NCBI RefSeq assembly: GCF_008329565.1
Contig: NZ_NPKT01000022.1
Span: forward strand, 1-64,000
Length of the DNA: 64,000 nt
Source of the DNA: Mycolicibacterium sp. P1-5
Lineage (GTDB): Bacteria > Actinomycetota > Actinomycetes > Mycobacteriales > Mycobacteriaceae
Direction of reading: 5' to 3'
Each line of letters opens with the position of its first letter. The first letter of the stretch is position 1. The translations under genes were made by a program, and so were the position numbers. Below, piece by piece: positions 61,401 through 64,000 of this stretch. The notes under the pieces are model-generated. The model searched no databases and had not been told where the DNA came from. It saw only the letters and a list, made by a program, of their open reading frames with translations.

Positions 61401-64000
61401 TTCAGGCCGTGCTGGCTGGGCTCGACGGGGTCGAGCAGGCGGTGGTGATCGCCCGTGAGGATCGTCCGGGTGACCCACGCCTGGTGGGCTATTTCACCGG
61501 AACGGCGGATCCGGTCAAAATCCGTGTCGCGCTGGCCGAGCGGCTGCCTGCCTACATGGTGCCGGCCGCGGTCATGGAACTCTCAGAGTTGCCGCTGACC
61601 GTCAGCGGCAAGCTGGACCGGCGGGCACTGCCGGCCCCCGACTATACGGACGCGGAAAACTACCGTGCCCCAAGCACTCCCACCGAGGAGATCTTGGCGG
61701 GAATCTTCGCCCAGATTCTTGGTGTCGATCGGGTCGGTGTGGACGACTCGTTCTTCGATCTGGGCGGCGATTCGTTGTCGGCGATGCGCTTGGTCGCCGC
61801 GGTCAACAACAATCTCGGCAGCGGTCTTGCGGTGCGAATGCTGTTCGAGGCGCCCACCGTTGCGCAGCTTGCGCCCCGAATCTCCGGAGGCGAAAGCGCG
61901 TCCGAACCACTGGTCTCGGCTACGCGGCCGCCGGTCGTGCCGCTGTCCTTCGCCCAGAACCGGTTGTGGATCGTCGACCAGCTACAAGGACCGTCCCCGA
62001 TCTACAACCTGCCGGTGGCCCTGCGGTTGCACGGTCAGCTCGACGGGGAGGCACTCGGCGCGGCGCTGGCCGATGTGGTCGACCGCCAGGAGAGCCTGCG
62101 CACGCGCTTCCCGGCCGTCGGAGGGATACCGCAGCAGCTCGTCGTTCCCACCGAGCTTGCCGACTTCGGGTGGACCGTCATCGACGCCACCGGCTGGTCG
62201 GGGGTCCAACTGGCTGACGCCATCGAGGCGGCCACGCGGTACACCTTCGGCTTGTCCACCGAAATCCCCATGCAGGCAAGACTTTTCCGGGTCAGCGCCG
62301 ACGAGCACGTACTGGTTGCGGTGGTACATCACATCGCCGCCGACGGCTGGTCGATTGCACCGCTGGTGCGCGACCTCGGTGTCGCCTACGCGGCCCGCTC
62401 GACCGGGGAAGGCCCGCGCTGGGCGGATCTGGCCGTTCAGTACGTCGACTACACGCTGTGGCAGCGTTCGCGGCTGGGCGATCTCGCCGATCCCGATAGC
62501 CGCATTGCCGCCGAACTGGCCTACTGGGAAGACGCACTCGCCGGCATGCCCGAGCAGTTGCAGCTGCCCACCGACCGGCCCTACCCCATGGTCGCCGACT
62601 ACCGCGGTGCCCGACTCGAGGTGGACTGGCCCGCCGAGTTGCAGCAGGCGGTCGCCCGGGTGGCCCGCGAGCACAACGCGACTCCCTTCATGGTGGTGCA
62701 GACCGCTCTGGCTGTGCTGTTGTCAAGTCTGAGCGCGAACACCGATGTGGCGGTTGGCTTCCCGATCGCCGGGCGGGGTGACACCGCGCTCGAGGAACTA
62801 GTCGGATTCTTCGTGAACACTCTGGTGCTGCGTGTCGACCTGACCGGGAACCCGACCTTCGCCGACCTGCTCGCCCAGGTGCGCCGGCGCAGTCTGTCCG
62901 CGTACGAGCATCAGGATGTGCCGTTCGAGGTTCTGGTCGAGCGGCTCAAGCCGACCCGCAGTATGGCCCATCATCCGCTGGTGCAGGTGGTGCTGGCCTG
63001 GCAGAACTTCGGCTGGCAGGCTGGCGACGCAGCCGGCTTGTCGCTGGGCGAGTTGCAGGTCGAGCCGATGGCCGTGGACACCGAGACCGCTCGGATGGAC
63101 CTCACGTTCAACCTGGCCGAACGCTGGGACTCCGAGGGTGAGCCCGCCGGTATCGGTGGCGGCGTCGAGTTCCGCACCGACGTCTTCGACGCCGCCAGCG
63201 TCCAGATCGTGGTGGACCGCCTGCAGCGGGTGCTCGTGAAGATGACCGCCGCCCCGCAGCGGCAGATGTCGGCGGTCGACGTGCTGGACGCCGCCGACCA
63301 CGCCCGACTCGACCAGGTCGGCAACCGCGCGGTGTTGGCCCGATCGGCGACCAGTTCCGAGTCGGTCGCCTCCATGTTCGCCGCGGCTGCGGCCCGCACC
63401 CCGGACGCCTTGGCGGTGACCTTTGAGGGTGCGTCGATGACATACCGCGAACTCGACGAGGCAGCCGAGCGGGCTGCGCGCGTGCTGGCCCGCCGCGGCG
63501 CCGGACCCGGACAACGGGTGGCGCTGCTGTTGCCGCGGTCGGCCGAGGCGATCCTGGCCATGGTGGCGGTGGTGAAAACCGGTGCCACGTATGTGCCGAT
63601 CGATCCATCGGTGCCGGAGACACGCCGGCAATTCGTGCTCGGCGATGCCAAGCCGGTCGCCGCGATCACCACCGTCGACCTCGCTGAACAACTTGACGGG
63701 CTTGGCATTTCGGTGATCGATGTAAACGACCTGAACGACGTGTCCGTCGACGGCACACCGGCGCCCGCCGGACCACACCGCGATGACGTCGCCTACATCA
63801 TCTACACCTCAGGCACCACCGGAACGCCGAAGGGCGTGGCGATTCCGCATCGCAACGTGATCCAGCTGCTGGAAACACTCGATGCCGACTTGGATCTGAC
63901 CGGGCTCGCCTGGTCGCAGTGTCACTCGCTGGCCTTCGACTTCTCGGTGTGGGAGATCTGGGGAGCACTGCTCTACGGCGGTCGGGTGGTCGTGGTACCT
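49382..64000 (+). CDS. NRPS 2: giant multimodular synthetase, 3' end outside window
   Basis: The frame is open for 4873 codons and leaves the window without a stop. I checked the phase at every carrier serine. It holds C-A-PCP modules 2-5 complete and module 6 cut within its A domain. Carrier serines are at residues 972, 2023, 3079 and 4131. The C active sites start at 134, 1176 and 2229 (HHIVLDG) and at 3264 and 4316 (HHIAADG). No E domain is present. The first three C domains begin LPLTPLQQGLFFHAS, as in C domains that take a D-residue donor; the last two begin PLSFxQNRLW, as in L-donor domains. The synthetase elongates the acyl-D-alloThr from NRPS 1. ATG at 49382 overlaps the NRPS 1 stop by 14 bases, so translation is coupled. 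Release domain not seen. Confidence 0.9.
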   Translation, partial: MRIADALPLTPLQQGLFFHASASSGDDDVYAVQLYVSLTGPLNADRLQAAVQAVVVRHPNLVARFSQKFDEPVQVIPADPEVPWQYAELDTEEEISALCAEERIAVCELADEPAFRAALIRTGSDQYRFVLTNHHIVLDGWSLPILLGEVFAGYYGQRLPPAPPYRRYVNWLAGRDRDAARAAWGEVLAGFDNPTLLGPAVHAPGAREVASFVMSGDTTRALGELARSCRTTVSTVLQAAYAQVLMSLTGQRDVVFGTTVSSRPDEVLGADSMVGLLINTVPVRVQVGAETTTADLLHRLQRDHAATLDHQHLALSDIHRVTGQDHLFDTFFVYENYPIDAAKLSGNDGLAVTEFAHHETNHYPLSIQAIPGDELTLRIEYGTDVFDPVGVDSLSRRLQRVLAAMVADPGRRLSTLDLLDRGEHARLDEWSNRAVLTQPASASLTIPELFAAQVARVPEALALSFDGRRWTYRELDEATDRFAQFLADRGIGPGHRAAVLLPRSADAIVSILAILKTGAAYVPIDPAAPSARMQLVFADAEPIVVITNSDLAGRLASQSLEIIDVQRAWELPAPGRRGTVLPGPAADDIAYLIYTSGTTGVPKGVAIAHRNVAQLMDSLQAPPLPRAGVWSQCRSYGFDVSIQEIFGALLSGGRLVVVPESIARAPEDLEALLISEGVTVFSTTPSEVGMLSPNALDSVSLIIGAEPCPTEVMDKWAPGRVMINAYGPTETTVDVAVSAPLTAGSGSVPIGPPIAGAALFVLDAWLRPVPPGSIGELYVAGRGVGVGYLGRAGLTGSRFVACPFGGAGTRMYRTGDLVWWGADGELRYVGRADEQVKIRGYRIELGEVRASLAGLDGVEQAVVIAREDSPGERRLVGYIVGPAEPVALRAALAERLPEYMVPAAIMVIDALPLTINGKLDRKALPAPDFQDASRYRAPTTAVEEVLAGIYGQVLGLHRVGVDGSFFNLGGDSLSAMRLIAAVNARMNTRLSVRALFEAPTVAQLAARISGEAAPSKKPAATLPAPVPVVTTPSSAGSMRIADVLPLTPLQQGLFFHASAASGGDHVYAVQLYVGLSGPLDAERLQAAVQAVVARHPNLAARFSQKFAEPVQVIPADPVVPWQHFELDGSGRDVEEQVAQICAAERAAVCELANEPVFRAVLIRTAADRYQFVLTNHHIVLDGWSLPILLGEVFASYYGQRLAPAPPYRRFVSWLAGRDLDAARAAWRAVMIGFDTPALVGTAGREPGVRDIASFHLSEKTTRALGELARSCHTTVSTVLQAAYGRVLMMLTGQRDIAFGTTVSGRPDEILGAEAMVGLLINTVPVRARITAATTTADLLDKLQSDYAHTLDHQHLALTEIHRVTGRDQLFDTFFVYENYPIDAARLSGGDGLSVTAFSHHETNHYPLAVQAIPGDELTLRVEYDTAVFDTAGIDALIDRLKHVVAAMIDDPTRSLSSIDVLDGVEHDRLAVWGNRDGLTEQLSTPLSIPTLFAAQVGRVPDAVALSYGEQAWTYRRLDETSNRLANLLATRGAAPGRRVALLLPRSAEAIVAILAVLKTGATYVAIDPAVPAARMQFVLDDAAPVAAITNSELRPRLDRRDMLIIDFSDPAVDSQPATALTGPEPDDIAYIIYTSGTTGTPKGVPIPHQNVTRLLGALAADMDLADQVWTQCHSLAFDFSVWEIWGPLLYGGRVVVVPDVVVRSPADFHALLVSERVEILSQTPSAFYALQSADSPEADDLALKAVVFGGEALEPQRLRTWLQNHPGSPRLINMYGITETTVHASFREITSGDTDSAVSPIGRPLANLGFFVLDSWLQPVSAGAVGELYVAGSGLAYGYVGRAGLAAARFVACPFGAPGARMYRTGDLVRWTADGELEYMGRADEQVKIRGYRIELGEIQSALGEVDGVDQAVVIAREDRPGDKRLVAYITGAADPAEVREAVAARLPAYMIPSAVVAIGMLPLTVNGKLDTRALPAPGYQDVDSYRAPGDVVEEHLAGIFAQILGLERVGVDESFFNLGGDSLSAMRLIAAVNSGLNTNLSVRTLFEAPAVGQLAALISGQHGRPKQMTTGDAPTVVTATNVSAGSSGSVRIVDVLPLTPLQQGLFFHASAAAGGDDAYAVQLYVSLSGPLDAERLQSAVQAVVARHPNVAARFSQKFAEPVQVIPADPEVPWQYLQLDAVRGGLEDQIAQVCKAERLAVCQLANEPVLRAALIRTAANQYRFVLTNHHIVLDGWSLPILLGEVFASYYGQRLPPAAPYRRFVSWLAARDLDAARAAWGAVLADFETPTMVGPAGRVKVGVRGIASFAMSEQTTKSLGELARSCQTTVNTVLQGAYARVLMSLTGHSDIAFGTTVSGRPDEVLGADSMVGLLINTVPVRVRIDASATTIDVLGQLQKDHARTLDHQHLALSEIHRVTGQNYLFDTFFVYENYPIDAARLSGNDGLEVTGFAHHETNHYPLAVQAIPGDELTLRVEYDTDVFDAAAIEAFIERLTRVVAAMITDPGRPLSAIELLDDAEQARVEQWSNRGALIKPVPTGSIPALFAAQVARAPEAVALTCGEHSLTYRELDEVTNRLAHLLAGRGIGPGRRVALLMPRSVEAIVSILAVLKTGAAYVPIDPSAPAARMQLMLGDAEPAAAITTAELAGRLAGHSMPIIDVDDPVVASQPGTPLPGPTPDDIAYLIYTSGTTGVPKGVAITHQNVTQLLAAMDTQIDMAQQVWSLWHSLAFDVSVCEMWGALLYGGRLVVVPESVARAPEEFHALLAAEQVTVLSQTPSAFYALQTADALQPEFGRVLALRTVIFAGEALEPQRLQTWHDNHPDSPRLFNLYGTTETTVHASFREIVQADAGTDASPVGGPLADLAFFVLDQWLQPVSAGVVGDLYVAGPQAGLGYWRRPGLSSSRFVACPFGAPGMRMYRTGDLVWWGSDGELRYVGRADEQVKIRGYRIELGEVRSVLAGVAGVEQAVVIAREDCPGEKRLVGYITGTAEPAAARAALAERLPEYMVPAVIMVIDALPLTVNGKLDRRALPAPEFSDADSYRAASTPVEEILVGVYLNVLGVQRVGVDDSFFDLGGDSLSAMRLIAEVNTGMNTRLSVRTLFEAPSVAALALRIAAEDDRLQPLVPMERPPVIPLSFSQNRLWFLDQLQGPSATYNMAVGLRLHGHLNVEALGAALADVVGRHESLRTTFAAPDGVPRQVVVPTEQADFGWDVVDAAGWTPAELDEAVAAVGLHTFDLAAEIPMRARLFRISDVEHVVVAVAHHIAADGLSMGPMVRDLGVAYVCRSAGLDPVWAELPVQYVDYTLWQRAQFGDLEDSNSLINAQLAYWQDALAGMPERLQLPTDRPYPPVADQRGATVSLQWPTELQERITQVAREHNATSFMLVQAALALLLGKLSASSDVAVGFPIGGRRDPALDDLIGFFVNTLVLRVDVGGDPTVADLLAQVRTRSLAAYEHQDVPFEAVVERINPTRSLNHHPLVQVMLAWRSMPGETSEDIAMALGDLQVTQLPLDTHTARVDLAFSLSERLSHGGQPSGIDVLVEFRTDVFDAASIQTLVERLQRVLMAMTADPARRVSSIDVLDSAEHARLNEIGNRRVLTRPARAAVSVPELFAERVSRAPQAVALTSGDVSMSYRELDEAANRFARLLSARGVGAGDCVALLMDRSADAVVVMLAALKVGAAYLAIDPALPETRIEFMLGDAAPVAVVTTEALRLRLDGHDVAVIDIDDSAVDHQSSAALPAPDPDNIAYLIYTSGTTGTPKGVALSHRNLAHLAASAHPALPAEQVWTQCHSYAFDFSVWEIWAALLGGGRLLVVPETVVRSPEDFHALLVSEHVNVLTQTPSAVAALRPQGLESVALLLGGEACPPEVVEQWAPGRVVINAYGPTEVTVYASMTAPLVVGAEVPIGAPPPTVALFVLDERLQPVPEGVVGELYVAGHGVGVGYVGRTDLTASRFVACPFGEPGKRMYRTGDLVRWRADGQLQYLGRADEQVKIRGYRIEPGEIQAVLAGLDGVEQAVVIAREDRPGDPRLVGYFTGTADPVKIRVALAERLPAYMVPAAVMELSELPLTVSGKLDRRALPAPDYTDAENYRAPSTPTEEILAGIFAQILGVDRVGVDDSFFDLGGDSLSAMRLVAAVNNNLGSGLAVRMLFEAPTVAQLAPRISGGESASEPLVSATRPPVVPLSFAQNRLWIVDQLQGPSPIYNLPVALRLHGQLDGEALGAALADVVDRQESLRTRFPAVGGIPQQLVVPTELADFGWTVIDATGWSGVQLADAIEAATRYTFGLSTEIPMQARLFRVSADEHVLVAVVHHIAADGWSIAPLVRDLGVAYAARSTGEGPRWADLAVQYVDYTLWQRSRLGDLADPDSRIAAELAYWEDALAGMPEQLQLPTDRPYPMVADYRGARLEVDWPAELQQAVARVAREHNATPFMVVQTALAVLLSSLSANTDVAVGFPIAGRGDTALEELVGFFVNTLVLRVDLTGNPTFADLLAQVRRRSLSAYEHQDVPFEVLVERLKPTRSMAHHPLVQVVLAWQNFGWQAGDAAGLSLGELQVEPMAVDTETARMDLTFNLAERWDSEGEPAGIGGGVEFRTDVFDAASVQIVVDRLQRVLVKMTAAPQRQMSAVDVLDAADHARLDQVGNRAVLARSATSSESVASMFAAAAARTPDALAVTFEGASMTYRELDEAAERAARVLARRGAGPGQRVALLLPRSAEAILAMVAVVKTGATYVPIDPSVPETRRQFVLGDAKPVAAITTVDLAEQLDGLGISVIDVNDLNDVSVDGTPAPAGPHRDDVAYIIYTSGTTGTPKGVAIPHRNVIQLLETLDADLDLTGLAWSQCHSLAFDFSVWEIWGALLYGGRVVVVP
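52487..52508 (+). repeat. 22-base gene-boundary sequence, internal copy
   Basis: Identical to 49376-49397 but inside NRPS 2, where it encodes the linker-to-C-domain join Gly-Ser-Met-Arg-Ile-Ala-Asp. It marks the start of a duplicated module and suggests that the 5' end of NRPS 2 was copied and fused in frame. Confidence 0.8.
52493..55570 (+). other. NRPS 2 module 3: C(D-donor type) - A(Thr) - PCP
   Basis: C about 52505-53800, A about 53820-55310, carrier about 55340-55560. Pocket residues are identical to module 1 (D-F-W-S-V-G-M-V-H-K), so Thr is predicted. The A domain is very similar to that of NRPS 1, including NMYGITETTVHASF. The D-donor-type C domain follows module 2, which has no E domain. 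Confidence 0.7.
55652..58740 (+). other. NRPS 2 module 4: C(D-donor type) - A - PCP
   Basis: C about 55664-56950, A about 56985-58480, carrier about 58500-58720. Pocket residues from FDVSVCE, LSQTP, VIFAGE and NLYGTTETTVH give D-V-C-S-I-A-L-V-H-K. The surrounding sequence resembles the Thr modules but the pocket is altered and more hydrophobic; residue not assigned. Confidence 0.65.
58770..61880 (+). other. NRPS 2 module 5: C(L-donor type) - A - PCP
   Basis: C about 58780-60140 (PLSFSQNRLWFLDQLQG start), A about 60190-61640, carrier about 61660-61880. Pocket residues from FDFSVWE, LTQTP, LLLGGE and NAYGPTEVTVY give D-F-W-T-L-G-A-V-Y-K; residue not assigned. The switch to an L-donor C domain implies that the module 4 residue is L. 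Confidence 0.65.
61920..64000 (+). other. NRPS 2 module 6: C(L-donor type) - A (truncated by window end)
   Basis: C about 61930-63300, A from about 63350. Only the first three pocket residues are visible (FDFSVWE: D-F-W). The local sequence LAFDFSVWEIWGALLYGG is the same as in the Thr domains, so Thr is likely but not proven. Confidence 0.6.

Noticed and set aside
44848..64000. Assigning the NRPS genes the symbols mps1 and mps2
   Set aside because: Size and module layout (1515 residues with one module, then more than 4800 residues with five or more modules) do not fit Mps1/Mps2 of tetrapeptide GPLs, and the first A-domain pocket reads Thr rather than Phe.
49382..64000. Frameshift or assembly break inside NRPS 2
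   Set aside because: The codon phase was checked at each module start, C-domain His and carrier Ser and is the same throughout, so one continuous gene is supported within the window.

Overview
The window looks like a mycobacterial chromosome segment (rapid- or slow-growing Mycobacterium/Mycolicibacterium; species not determinable). Evidence is the high G+C, frequent GTG/TTG starts, the MmpS-MmpL-MmpL export trio, Gtf-type glycosyltransferases, TylF/CmcI-type sugar O-methyltransferases, and an MbtH-NRPS operon. This is the architecture of a glycopeptidolipid (GPL) locus, but strongly expanded and with a different peptide synthetase.

Layout. 1-1.8 kb: end of rmlB and a fused rmlC-rmlD (dTDP-rhamnose type sugars). 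1.8-8.2 kb, minus strand: mmpS4-mmpL4a-mmpL4b-like exporter. 8.6-10.0 kb, minus: condensation-like acyltransferase. 10.1-14.3 kb, plus: sulfotransferase, glycosyltransferase (GT1), TylF-type O-methyltransferase, Gfo/Idh/MocA oxidoreductase. 14.2-17.9 kb, minus: alpha/beta hydrolase, GMC oxidoreductase, GT4 glycosyltransferase. 18.1-22.3 kb, plus: LCM-type methyltransferase, two more Gfo/Idh/MocA oxidoreductases, a second GT1. 22.6-25.1 kb, minus: CmcI-type O-methyltransferase and a second GMC oxidoreductase. 25.3-30.4 kb, plus: third GT1, nucleotide-sugar dehydrogenase, sugar-nucleotide SDR, fourth GT1. 30.4-41.6 kb, minus: probable eight-gene operon (three membrane acyltransferase-SGNH proteins, an epimerase, a methyltransferase, an ABC ATPase and two ABC-2 permeases). 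41.7-44.3 kb: DUF2505-like protein, methyltransferase, fifth GT1. 44.6-64 kb, plus: mbtH, NRPS 1 and the start of a giant NRPS 2 that runs off the window.

How the genes fit. NRPS 1 (starter C-A-PCP-E) and NRPS 2 (five C-A-PCP modules so far, the fifth cut by the window end) would build an N-acylated peptide of at least six residues. My reading of the binding-pocket residues gives Thr for modules 1 and 3 and probably module 6. Epimerised L-Thr is D-allo-Thr, the glycosylated residue of GPLs. The rml genes, dehydrogenase/SDR pair, six glycosyltransferases, several methyltransferases, membrane acyltransferases and sulfotransferase would decorate the hydroxyls. MmpS/MmpL and possibly the DrrABC-like ABC system would export the product. 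Known GPLs carry the tetrapeptide D-Phe-D-alloThr-D-Ala-L-alaninol, so this looks like a distinct, Thr-rich glycolipopeptide system. That product assignment is inference. No tRNA, rRNA, CRISPR array or insertion sequence was recognised.
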